Assembly: GCF_000818395.1 (NCBI RefSeq)
Contig: NZ_JWJG01000028.1
Coordinates: 4,037,051 to 4,101,050 of the forward strand
DNA: 64,000 bases
Direction of reading: 5' to 3'
Source of the DNA: Noviherbaspirillum autotrophicum
GTDB lineage: Bacteria; Pseudomonadota; Gammaproteobacteria; Burkholderiales; Burkholderiaceae_D
The position numbers and the translations under genes are program-made. Shown here piece after piece: positions 10,431-18,087 of this stretch; within the stretch, counting starts at the first letter, position 1; every line of letters begins with the position of its first letter. The notes below the pieces were generated by a model. It ran no database searches. It was not told the origin of the DNA and saw only the letters and a program-made list of their open reading frames with translations.

Positions 10431-11192
10431 ATGAATACGACAAATCCGACAACAAACCATCCCGCCTCCAGCGGTCATCAGGCAAAAATCCTGGTGGTCG
10501 ACGACGACCTGCGCCTGCGTGATCTGTTGCGCCGTTATCTGGCCGAACAAGGCTTTAACGTGGTGACTGCGGAAAATGCCCAAGCCATGAATAAGCTGTG
10601 GATCCGCGAGCGCTATGACTTGCTGGTGCTGGACCTGATGCTGCCCGGCGAAGACGGCCTGTCGATCTGCCGGCGCCTGCGCGGGGCCGGCGACCAGACA
10701 CCGATCATCATGCTGACGGCCAAAGGGGAAGACGTCGACCGCATCGTCGGACTGGAGATGGGAGCCGACGACTACGTGCCGAAGCCGTTCAATCCGCGCG
10801 AACTGGTGGCGCGCATCAACGCGGTCCTGCGCCGCAAGGGACCGGATGAAATCCCGGGTGCGCCGTCGGAAACGCCGCAGACCTTCCGTTTTGGCGATTT
10901 CGTGCTCGATCTCGGCACCCGCACGCTCAAGCGCAACGACGACACCATTTCGCTCACCACCGGCGAATTCTCGGTGCTGAAAGTATTTGCACGACACGCA
11001 CGCCAGCCGCTGTCGCGTGAAAAGCTGATGGAACTGGCACGCGGCCGCGAATACGAAGTGTTCGACCGCAGCCTGGACGTCCAGATTTCCCGCTTGCGCA
11101 AGCTGATCGAGCCGGATCCCTCCAATCCGATTTTCATTCAGACCGTGTGGGGACTCGGCTACGTATTCATTCCGGATGGCCAGCCGCGATAG
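10431..11192 (+). CDS. ompR: Two-component response regulator OmpR
   Basis: A 253-residue OmpR/PhoB-type regulator. The receiver domain (about 20-135) has the acidic pair after ILVVDDDLRLRD, the phospho-acceptor Asp68 in LLVLDLMLPGEDG, and Lys in VPKPFNPREL. The winged-helix DNA-binding domain (about 155-250) ends in TVWGLGYVF. The N-terminal 15 residues are a short Ser/Thr/Pro extension. The partner kinase gene follows after 18 bases. The osmotic-sensing role is known for enterobacterial OmpR; its stimulus here is not shown. Confidence 0.92.
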   Translation: MNTTNPTTNHPASSGHQAKILVVDDDLRLRDLLRRYLAEQGFNVVTAENAQAMNKLWIRERYDLLVLDLMLPGEDGLSICRRLRGAGDQTPIIMLTAKGEDVDRIVGLEMGADDYVPKPFNPRELVARINAVLRRKGPDEIPGAPSETPQTFRFGDFVLDLGTRTLKRNDDTISLTTGEFSVLKVFARHARQPLSREKLMELARGREYEVFDRSLDVQISRLRKLIEPDPSNPIFIQTVWGLGYVFIPDGQPR

Positions 11193-11210
11193 AGGCATCC
11201 ACCGCTTCGC

Positions 11211-12563
11211 ATGAAGAAAATCCGAAACCGCCTCGGCTGGCTCAGGAGCGGTCTGTTCTGGCGGACCTTCATTTTGCTGGCGTTCCTGATTACGGCAAGC
11301 CTGTTGACGTGGGTGGCAAGCTTCCGTACGGTGGAACGCACGCCGCGCGCGCAGCAGATTGCGGCACAGGTGATCTCCATCGTAACCATCACGCGGGCGG
11401 CGCTGACCCACTCCGCACCGGATTTACGGCGCGAGCTCCTGTTCGACCTCGCCAGCAATGAAGGCATTCGCGTCTACCCCCTGGAAAAAAACGATGTGAT
11501 CGAACCACCCGAGGACAGCGGCGTGCTTCCCGTGCTGGAGTCCGACGTCAAGGCCCGCCTAGGTAACGACACGAAATTCGCCGGCAAGGTCAACGATGTG
11601 GCCGGTTTCTGGATCAGCTTCAAGATCGATGACGATGAATACTGGCTGCGACTGGACCGCGAACGCATCGAGCGGGTATCGAACATCCAGTGGCTGGGCT
11701 GGGGCGCCATTTCCCTCGCACTAGCGCTGCTCGGCGCAGTCTTCATTTCGCGCCTGATCAATCAGCCGTTAGCGCGCCTGACCGATGCCACCCGCGCCAT
11801 TGCCAAGGGCGTGCAGCCTGAGCCGCTGCCGGAAAAGGGCCCGACCGAGATCAGGGAAGCCAACCGCAGCTTCAACCAGATGGTGGCCGACCTGAAGCGA
11901 CTGGAATCGGACCGTGCCATTATTCTTGCTGGTATTTCACATGACCTGCGCACCCCGCTCGCGCGCATGCAACTGGAACTGGAGCTGGCGAAGTTGAACG
12001 AAGATGCCCGCAACGGCATGCAATCCGACCTGGCGCAAATGGATTCGATCATTGGTCAGTTCCTCGAATATGCGAGGCCAAATGACAAGTCGCAGTACGC
12101 TTCGGTCGACCTGAGCGCGCTGCTGTCCAATTGCGCGCATGAGGCGGAACGCCTGCCGGACGTGCGGATCACGACCGATATCGCGAAAGGTGTAACGGTA
12201 ATCGGCAACGCCACCGAACTGAAGCGCGTCGTCCACAACCTGATCGAGAATGCCCGCCGCTACGGCAAGAGCGCCGGCATCGATCTGGCCGAGATCGACA
12301 TTGCCTGCCACGCAGAAAACGGGCAGGCGGTGATCGAGGTGGCAGACAATGGCTCGGGAGTGCCGGAATCCGAAATGGAGCGCCTGCTGCGGCCGTTTAC
12401 GCGCATGGACATCGCACGAGGGCAAGCCAACGGTTCGGGATTGGGATTGGCCATCGTGGATCGCATCATCAAACGCCATCACGGCATGCTCAAGCTATCG
12501 AATCGCGCCAGCGGCGGATTGAAAATCAGGATTTCATTCGATTCGGCGACGGCGCGGGCATAA
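11211..12563 (+). CDS. envZ: Sensor histidine kinase EnvZ
   Basis: Inner-membrane kinase of 450 residues paired with OmpR. A first transmembrane segment lies near residues 15-35, a periplasmic domain at about 40-155, and a second transmembrane segment near 160-180 (GWGAISLALALLGAVF). HAMP follows, then the dimerisation/phospho-acceptor helix with His244 in ISHDLRTPLARM. The ATPase domain has an N box in NLIENARRYG and G boxes DNGSGVP and GSGLGLAIV. His244 matches the position of His243 in E. coli EnvZ. The layout and the adjacent ompR make the assignment firm. Confidence 0.92.
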   Translation: MKKIRNRLGWLRSGLFWRTFILLAFLITASLLTWVASFRTVERTPRAQQIAAQVISIVTITRAALTHSAPDLRRELLFDLASNEGIRVYPLEKNDVIEPPEDSGVLPVLESDVKARLGNDTKFAGKVNDVAGFWISFKIDDDEYWLRLDRERIERVSNIQWLGWGAISLALALLGAVFISRLINQPLARLTDATRAIAKGVQPEPLPEKGPTEIREANRSFNQMVADLKRLESDRAIILAGISHDLRTPLARMQLELELAKLNEDARNGMQSDLAQMDSIIGQFLEYARPNDKSQYASVDLSALLSNCAHEAERLPDVRITTDIAKGVTVIGNATELKRVVHNLIENARRYGKSAGIDLAEIDIACHAENGQAVIEVADNGSGVPESEMERLLRPFTRMDIARGQANGSGLGLAIVDRIIKRHHGMLKLSNRASGGLKIRISFDSATARA

Positions 12564-12671
12564 CAATTTTTTACATAGTCTTTCTTTCCACGATATTTTT
12601 GATTCGTTACAGTTCTCTCGAGGTAAGGCTTCGGCCTGCCATTGGCAATGGACAAACACCAGGGAGCTGCA

Positions 12672-13859
12672 ATGAAGAGAATATCGACATCCTTTCGCCA
12701 TCTTGGCCTTCCAATGGCCCTTGGCCTCACCGGCCTGCTTTCCGCCTGCGGCGGCGGAGGGGACAGCACAGCAGCGCAGGGAACGCTGCAGGTCAAGCTG
12801 ACCGATGCCCCGGCTTGCGGCTTCGACAACGTGTATGTGACGGTCTCCAAGGTCCGCGTCAATCAGAGTACGAGCGCCACTGAAGGCGACGGCGGCTGGC
12901 AAGATATCGTTCTGACCGCACCGAAGAAGATCGATCTGCTGACACTGACCAATGGCTTAACAACGGACCTCGGCATCAAGACCTTGCCGGCTGGCCGTTA
13001 TACGCAGGTGCGCCTGGTACTGGAAAAAAATACCTCTGCACCGTCCGCCAATTCGGTCGTCGTAGGCGGACAAGCCAAGGCACTCTCCACACCGAGCGGG
13101 CAGACCAGCGGACTGAAGGTCAATATCAAGGACGGCGGATTCGAGGTAGCGGCCAACTCGACGGTGGACCTGATGCTCGATTTTGACGCCTGCAAATCCA
13201 TCGTTGCCGAAGGCAACGGCAACTATTCTCTCAAGCCTGTCATTACGGCATTTCCGCTGCTTGCCGAAGCAGGAGTTACGGGCATCGCCGGCAGCGTCGC
13301 TGCTGGCCTGAGCGCCCCGCTCGTCACCGCGCAACAGAACGGTGTCGTGGTAAAGGCGACCGTGCCGACCGCGGACGGTAAGTTCGACCTGTCGCCACTG
13401 CCTGCTAGTTCGGCCTCATATGTGGTCGTCCTGACTGCAGACGGGCGCACGACCTCCGCCATCACGGGCGTTCCGGTGACTTCGGGCCAGAAAACCTCGA
13501 TTGGCACGACGATCACCCCGACCGCTTCTGCGATGCGGACCATCAGCGGCACGTCAACGCCGGTCGCAGCGCAGGCGCTGGTGCGTGCCACGCAAAACTA
13601 TTCGAACGGGACTGCGGTCGAGGTCGGCTTCAAGAATGCCGATGCGGGCACCGGCCAGTATTCCCTGTCGGTTCCGGTCGAAGCGCCGCTACTGGGCAGT
13701 TACAGCACCTCCGCGATCACTCTCGCACCCGATGCGCCTGCGACCGCCGGCAAGTACACGGTGGAGGCGTCTGCCACCGGCTATGCCTCCCAGGCTGCGA
13801 ACGTTGACGTCAGCAGCGCCAATGCCACAGTGGATTTCCCGCTAGTGCCAGCACCCTGA
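12672..13859 (+). CDS. DUF4382 lipoprotein
   Basis: A 395-residue predicted lipoprotein. Its signal peptide ends in the lipobox LLSACGGGG. A DUF4382 domain follows (about 35-195: TLQVKLTDAPACGFDNVYVT and PAGRYTQVRLVLEK), then two beta-rich, Thr/Ser/Ala-rich segments to the end that look like carboxypeptidase-regulatory or Ig-like modules. The start at 12672 has GGGAG just upstream and yields a proper signal peptide. The next gene is a shorter paralogue. Function is unknown; cell-surface or periplasmic binding is only an inference. Confidence 0.85.
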   Translation: MKRISTSFRHLGLPMALGLTGLLSACGGGGDSTAAQGTLQVKLTDAPACGFDNVYVTVSKVRVNQSTSATEGDGGWQDIVLTAPKKIDLLTLTNGLTTDLGIKTLPAGRYTQVRLVLEKNTSAPSANSVVVGGQAKALSTPSGQTSGLKVNIKDGGFEVAANSTVDLMLDFDACKSIVAEGNGNYSLKPVITAFPLLAEAGVTGIAGSVAAGLSAPLVTAQQNGVVVKATVPTADGKFDLSPLPASSASYVVVLTADGRTTSAITGVPVTSGQKTSIGTTITPTASAMRTISGTSTPVAAQALVRATQNYSNGTAVEVGFKNADAGTGQYSLSVPVEAPLLGSYSTSAITLAPDAPATAGKYTVEASATGYASQAANVDVSSANATVDFPLVPAP

Positions 13860-13886
13860 ATTGCCGCAGAAACGCTCTTTTGAGCC

Positions 13887-13918
13887 AAGCCTCCGCCTCC
13901 ATGCGGAGGCTTTTTTTT
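13887..13918 (+). terminator. Rho-independent terminator after the first DUF4382 gene
   Basis: GCCTCCGC (13889-13896) and GCGGAGGC (13903-13910) form a perfect 8-bp stem with a 6-base loop, followed directly by eight T residues. It lies 28 bases after the stop codon. Confidence 0.9.
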
Positions 13919-14093
13919 CGGATGTCCCGACGCAGTCGAAAAAAAGCGAAATGCCTGCATTGTCCTAATGACATTAAAAAGCCACAGAAGAACGGCGCGC
14001 ATCAATATAGAATATTGATTTTTGAACAATAATCACTATGGCAATGCGGCCGACGTCATTGATGCGGACCACATACCTATTCAGGGAGACAAC

Positions 14094-14699
14094 ATGCGAC
14101 TCAGGAAAATCGCCCAACAAGCAAACTTGCTTGCGGCCATTGGCATGACGGTTCAACTTGCCGGTTGTGGTGGAGGAACCGACCACGCTATCGCCGAGGG
14201 CACGCTGCGCGTGTCGCTCGCCAATACCGGTTCAACTACGTGCGGCTACGATATGGTCCGCATCGCGGTGGATTCCGTCATGGTGAACCAGAATGCAAAC
14301 GCGATCCCGGGTGACGCCGGCTGGCAACCGAGGGATGTGCCATTGGGGCTGCATCAGTCCAAGGACGTGAATCTGAGCGCGCAGAACAACAACGTTCCGC
14401 AGGAAGTCGTCACGATGTCAGTACCGGCTGGGCATTATGCGCAAGTACGCCTGTGGCTCGAGCAAAACAGTGCGCTTGTCGTGGCGCCCAGCTGGGTCAT
14501 GAAGTCGGGAACCCAGATTGCACTCGATACGAGCAAGGCCGCCAGTATTCCGATTCCGTATGCATTCACTGTTCCGGCTAACGGACAAGTTGACCTCACC
14601 TTGAACTTCGACGTGTGCCAGTCCATTGTCGATACTGGCGGCATGTTCCAGCTGATATCGGCGCCGGTCATTAGCGCCACATCAACTGCGGGAACCTGA
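14094..14699 (+). CDS. Second DUF4382 lipoprotein (short paralogue)
   Basis: A 201-residue lipoprotein with lipobox QLAGCGGG followed by one DUF4382 domain (TLRVSLANTGSTTCGYDMVRIAVDSVMVNQN, written here in parts: TLRVSLAN, TTCGYDMV, VMVNQN). The VPAGHYAQVRLWLEQN segment matches PAGRYTQVRLVLEKN of the upstream gene, as does DVCQSIV against DACKSIV. It lacks the C-terminal beta modules of its neighbour. CAGGGAG precedes the ATG at 14094. A terminator separates the two genes, so this copy needs its own promoter in the AT-rich stretch 13960-14040. Confidence 0.83.
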   Translation: MRLRKIAQQANLLAAIGMTVQLAGCGGGTDHAIAEGTLRVSLANTGSTTCGYDMVRIAVDSVMVNQNANAIPGDAGWQPRDVPLGLHQSKDVNLSAQNNNVPQEVVTMSVPAGHYAQVRLWLEQNSALVVAPSWVMKSGTQIALDTSKAASIPIPYAFTVPANGQVDLTLNFDVCQSIVDTGGMFQLISAPVISATSTAGT

Positions 14700-14750
14700 C
14701 GGGTAGCCTTGCTGCGGCGGCTGGCAACAGCGCGCCGCACGTAATTTCGC

Positions 14751-15047
14751 TCAGTCAGGTTCGTGACTGGCAATATCGCCGGGCTTGAACAGCACCTCGC
14801 GCAGCTCGTGGTCCATCTTCGGATCGCGCCGCCTGATCCATTCCAGCACCATGGCGGCATGCTCCTTTTCCTCGTCGCGGTTGTGCTCGAGGATGCGTTT
14901 CAACTCCTGGTCGGCGGTCGCATCGATGCGCTGGTTGTACCAGTCGACCGCTTCGAGTTCTTCCATCAGGGAAGTAATTGCACGATGCATGTCCATGGTT
15001 GCCGCGGACAGTTTGTCGAGTGGTTCATGGAAGCCTTCACTTGCCAT
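14751..15047 (-). CDS. Encapsulated ferritin-like protein (EncFtn family)
   Basis: A 98-residue protein matching the encapsulated-ferritin family, whose decamers oxidise iron inside encapsulin shells. Helix 1 has MEELEAVDWYNQRID and helix 2 HNRDEEKEHAAM. By alignment from memory with the Rhodospirillum rubrum protein, the ferroxidase ligands are Glu30, Glu60 and His63, with Trp36 and Tyr37 beside them, and Glu29 and Glu32 fit the entry site. AAGGAG lies before the ATG. No encapsulin gene lies on either side, and the C-terminus (GDIASHEPD) has no visible shell-targeting peptide. Ferroxidase function is inferred from these residues. Confidence 0.88.
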   Translation of the reverse strand: MASEGFHEPLDKLSAATMDMHRAITSLMEELEAVDWYNQRIDATADQELKRILEHNRDEEKEHAAMVLEWIRRRDPKMDHELREVLFKPGDIASHEPD

Positions 15048-15070
15048 AGTTTCTCCTTGAGGTCATGTCG

Positions 15071-15094
15071 TCACAATGATGGAGATCATTGTGA
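15071..15094. promoter_or_regulatory. Perfect 10-bp inverted repeat before the ferritin-like gene
   Basis: TCACAATGAT (15071-15080) and ATCATTGTGA (15085-15094) flank GGAG, 24 bases upstream of the ferritin-like start and in the divergent region shared with the alcohol dehydrogenase. The core TGAT-N4-ATCA matches the inner part of FNR/CRP-family sites. It could also be a transcript hairpin. The binding protein is unknown. Confidence 0.5.
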
Positions 15095-15248
15095 AATCTG
15101 CACAAGGAAAGCTCAAATTGGCAGTTTCAATATTGAAGATAGACAAACACAATTCATGATTGCCCGAAAAGGCCGCCCCCAACCCGATTTCATGCTTGAC
15201 GTTACAATAAGGCACGCAATAACAGTCCGATAACCTTGGGAGATTCCG

Positions 15249-16406
15249 GTGCTGAACTTCGATTTCTATAATCCGACCAACATTCTTTTCGGCAAGGGAC
15301 GCATCGCCGATCTGGGCAAGGTGGTGCCGGTCAATGCGCGCGTGCTGGTACTGTACGGCGGCGGCAGTATCAAGAGCAACGGCGTGTTCGATGAAGTGAT
15401 GACGGCATTGGCCGGACGCAGCGTCCATGAATTTTCCGGCATCGAGCCGAACCCGAGCTACGAAACGCTGATGCAGGCGGTCGAGCTGGTGCGCCGGGAA
15501 AAGCTGGACTTCCTGCTGGCCGTGGGCGGCGGTTCTGTCATCGATGGCACCAAGTTCGTGGCGGCGGCGGCCTGTTTCGATGGCGATCCCTGGGCGATAC
15601 TGGAAAAGCGCGGCCGCAATATCACGCAGGCGCTGCCATTCGGCGCGATCCTGACGCTGCCGGCAACCGGCTCTGAAATGAACGACGGCTCGGTCATCAC
15701 GCGCAAGGCACTGCAGGCGAAGATGGCATTTTCCAGCCGGCTGGTGTTCCCCAAGTTTTCCATCCTCGACCCGTCCAAAACCTTCACCTTGCCAGCAAGG
15801 CAGGTCGGCAACGGCGTGGTCGATGCATTTGCCCATGTGATGGAACAGTACATGACTTATCCGGTGAATTCGCCGGTGCAGGACCGTTTCGCCGAAGGCT
15901 TGCTGCAGACACTGATCGAGGAAGGCCCGAAGGCATTGGCCAATCCGCAAGACTATGACGTGCGCGCCAATATCATGTGGTGCGCAACACTTGCGCTGAA
16001 CGGCCTGATTGGCGCCGGTGTGCCGCAGGACTGGGCCACGCACATGGTCGGCCATGAGCTGACCGCCTTGTACGGACTCGATCATGCGCAGACGCTGGCG
16101 ATCGTGTTGCCGGGCATGCTACGCGTGCGCAAGGAAGGCAAGCGCGCAAAACTGCTGCAATACGCCGCGCGCGTGTGGAACATCAGCGAAGGCGATGAGG
16201 ACGTCCGTATCGAACAGGCGATCCAACGCACCCAGGATTTCTTCGAGCAAATGGGCGTCAAAACCCGCCTCTCCGACTACCAGCTTGGCGCGCAAAACAT
16301 CGAGGCGATCCTGAAACACCTGGAAAGCCACCGCATGGTGACGCTGGGCGAGCAGCGCGATGTGACGCTGGAAGTCAGCCGCAAGGTACTCGAACTGAGC
16401 GTGTAA
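15249..16406 (+). CDS. Iron-containing alcohol dehydrogenase, YqhD type
   Basis: A 385-residue group III alcohol dehydrogenase most like the NADPH-dependent aldehyde reductase YqhD/BudH. It opens LNFDFYNPTNILFGKG and has the cofactor loop AVGGGSVIDGTK. Metal ligands are apparent at Asp192 and His196 in VVDAFAHVMEQY, His269 in GHELTALYG and His279 in LDHAQ. The start is GTG at 15249, preceded by TTGGGAG. It is divergent from the ferritin-like gene. Its role is probably removal of reactive aldehydes; the exact substrate is unknown. Confidence 0.9.
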   Translation: MLNFDFYNPTNILFGKGRIADLGKVVPVNARVLVLYGGGSIKSNGVFDEVMTALAGRSVHEFSGIEPNPSYETLMQAVELVRREKLDFLLAVGGGSVIDGTKFVAAAACFDGDPWAILEKRGRNITQALPFGAILTLPATGSEMNDGSVITRKALQAKMAFSSRLVFPKFSILDPSKTFTLPARQVGNGVVDAFAHVMEQYMTYPVNSPVQDRFAEGLLQTLIEEGPKALANPQDYDVRANIMWCATLALNGLIGAGVPQDWATHMVGHELTALYGLDHAQTLAIVLPGMLRVRKEGKRAKLLQYAARVWNISEGDEDVRIEQAIQRTQDFFEQMGVKTRLSDYQLGAQNIEAILKHLESHRMVTLGEQRDVTLEVSRKVLELSV

Positions 16407-16532
16407 TCTGCTTCCGCCAAGCGTGAACTTCCTGCCAGACGGTCAATCTACTGTGTGATATGCACAAGGGCATAACGTGGCTTGATCGTCGGCATGGCTT
16501 CGTGTCCATGCATCACGTTCGCAGGAGGATTC

Positions 16533-16736
16533 ATGAACCCCACACCCTCTTCCGGCAACACCGGGATCAACGCACCACCCCACCTGAAGCCGGGCGATGA
16601 AGCCGCGCCGGGCACGGTCGGCACCGGCGAAGATATCTGCCAGGATTGCTCAGGCACTGGAAAGCGAAAGGATGGCAGCGAGTGCCCGACCTGTGAAGGC
16701 ACAGGCCGCATCGTCCAAGGAATTGGCGGCGGCTGA
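16533..16736 (+). CDS. Small DnaJ-like zinc-ribbon protein
   Basis: A 67-residue protein with two CxxCxGxG repeats, CQDCSGTG and CPTCEGTG, as in the cysteine-rich region of DnaJ. Two repeats make one zinc site. AGGAGG sits just upstream of the ATG at 16533, which decides this start over a longer frame from 16482. The rest is Pro/Gly-rich and probably disordered. Function is unknown. It converges on ispF with an 11-base gap. Confidence 0.75.
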   Translation: MNPTPSSGNTGINAPPHLKPGDEAAPGTVGTGEDICQDCSGTGKRKDGSECPTCEGTGRIVQGIGGG

Positions 16737-16747
16737 GTCCTGCGGAT

Positions 16748-17248
16748 TCAGTTCATTTCATCGCGCCGGTAGATCAAGGCCACGGCTTCCGCCGCGATGC
16801 CCTCTTCCCGTCCGAGATAGCCGAGCTTCTCGTTGGTCTTCGCCTTGAGGTTGACCTGAGCCAGGGTGACATCGAGATCAGCGGCGACATTCGCGACCAT
16901 TTGCGCGATATGCGGCGCCATTTTCGGCGCCTGCGCAATGATGGTGGCATCAACATTGCCGATCAGGTAGCCGGCGGCGGCGACGCGCTTGCACGCTTCG
17001 CGCAGCAGTACCCTGGAATCCGCCCCTGAAAATTGCGGGTCGGTATCAGGGAAATGCCGTCCGATGTCTCCCAGCCCGGCAGCGCCCAGGATCGCGTCGG
17101 TGATCGCATGCAGCAGCACGTCGGCATCCGAGTGCCCGAGCAAGCCGGCCCGATGGGGAATGGCGACGCCGCCGATGATCAGCTTGCGGCCCGGCACCAG
17201 CGCGTGGCAGTCGTACCCTTGTCCGATGCGGAACGGGGGCAGGTTCAT
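16748..17248 (-). CDS. ispF: 2-C-methyl-D-erythritol 2,4-cyclodiphosphate synthase
   Basis: Trimeric zinc enzyme of the MEP isoprenoid pathway. The 166-residue product has the RIGQGYDCH start motif with metal-binding Asp and His, and [20 protein letters not shown] followed by [11 protein letters not shown], as in IspF. It overlaps the ispD stop by 4 bases (ATGA), so the two are translationally coupled. They catalyse steps three and five of the pathway. Confidence 0.97.
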   Translation of the reverse strand: MNLPPFRIGQGYDCHALVPGRKLIIGGVAIPHRAGLLGHSDADVLLHAITDAILGAAGLGDIGRHFPDTDPQFSGADSRVLLREACKRVAAAGYLIGNVDATIIAQAPKMAPHIAQMVANVAADLDVTLAQVNLKAKTNEKLGYLGREEGIAAEAVALIYRRDEMN

Positions 17249-17943
17249 GCGATTCCTTTCAAATACAGTTCGGCCAGCGCCACGTCATGCGGCAACGTGA
17301 CCTTGAGATTGCGTGGGCTCCCTTCGACCAGCTTCGGCTGCAGGCCAAGCGCTTCGATCGCGCTTGCCTCGTCGGTGACGGCGTCCGCCTGTTCCAGCGC
17401 GCGCCGCAGCAATGCATAGCGAAACATCTGCGGCGTCTGCGCCGCCCACAAGTGTTCGCGCGAAACCGTCGCCTGCGCGCGGCGTTCGCCGTCGCCGCGC
17501 TTGAGCGTGTCGACCACCGGCAAGGCGAGCAGCCCGCCCACCGGATCATCGCGCAGTTCGCATACCAGCTTGCCGATCAACTCGCCGTTCAGCCCCGGTC
17601 TGGCGGCATCGTGCACCAGCACCCAGTCGTTCTCGCCGACCTGGCCACCGATGGCGCGCAAGCCATTCAGCACCGACTGATGCCGGGTCGCGCCGCCATG
17701 ATAGATGACGGAGATGCGGTCGAACAGGTGGCTGGCGCCGGACAGCACATCGGCAATATAACCATCCTCGGGCGAGACAACGACATAGGTATGTGCAATT
17801 TCCGGCGTGGCGGCAAAGGTGTCCAGCACATGCCTGAGCATCGGCTTGCCTGCCAACGGCAGGTATTGCTTCGGGCAACCAGCGCTCATGCGCGCGCCGA
17901 CGCCCGCGGCAGGGATGAGCGCGAAATAACGAGATGACATCAT
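17245..17943 (-). CDS. ispD: 2-C-methyl-D-erythritol 4-phosphate cytidylyltransferase
   Basis: Nucleotidyltransferase that adds CMP to methylerythritol phosphate. Starting at 17943 it is 232 residues, the usual size. The signature [23 protein letters not shown] carries the CTP-binding loop (parts: [11 protein letters not shown] and PKQYLPL), and [11 protein letters not shown] holds the conserved Asp. Two adjacent ATG codons at 17943 and 17940 are possible starts, both behind GGAAC; a longer frame to 18069 would run into the mfd promoter region. It is divergent from mfd, with 144 bases between them. Confidence 0.95.
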   Translation of the reverse strand: MMSSRYFALIPAAGVGARMSAGCPKQYLPLAGKPMLRHVLDTFAATPEIAHTYVVVSPEDGYIADVLSGASHLFDRISVIYHGGATRHQSVLNGLRAIGGQVGENDWVLVHDAARPGLNGELIGKLVCELRDDPVGGLLALPVVDTLKRGDGERRAQATVSREHLWAAQTPQMFRYALLRRALEQADAVTDEASAIEALGLQPKLVEGSPRNLKVTLPHDVALAELYLKGIA

Positions 17944-18087
17944 TGCGTTCCAATGAAAACCCCGTTCCGGCCGGGGCGAAGTGCTTGGTTTATAATCTCC
18001 GCATATTTTCTCACAGCCAAAGTGCGCTGAAATGCAGGCATTTCGGCACTTTTTGGCGAAACATGACATTTCAGATGTCCCGACTTG

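Noticed and set aside
15071-15094. Fur box before the ferritin-like gene
   Set aside because: The half-sites ATGAT and ATCAT look Fur-like but are 4 bases apart, where the Fur consensus has 1; the symmetry better fits FNR/CRP-type or hairpin.
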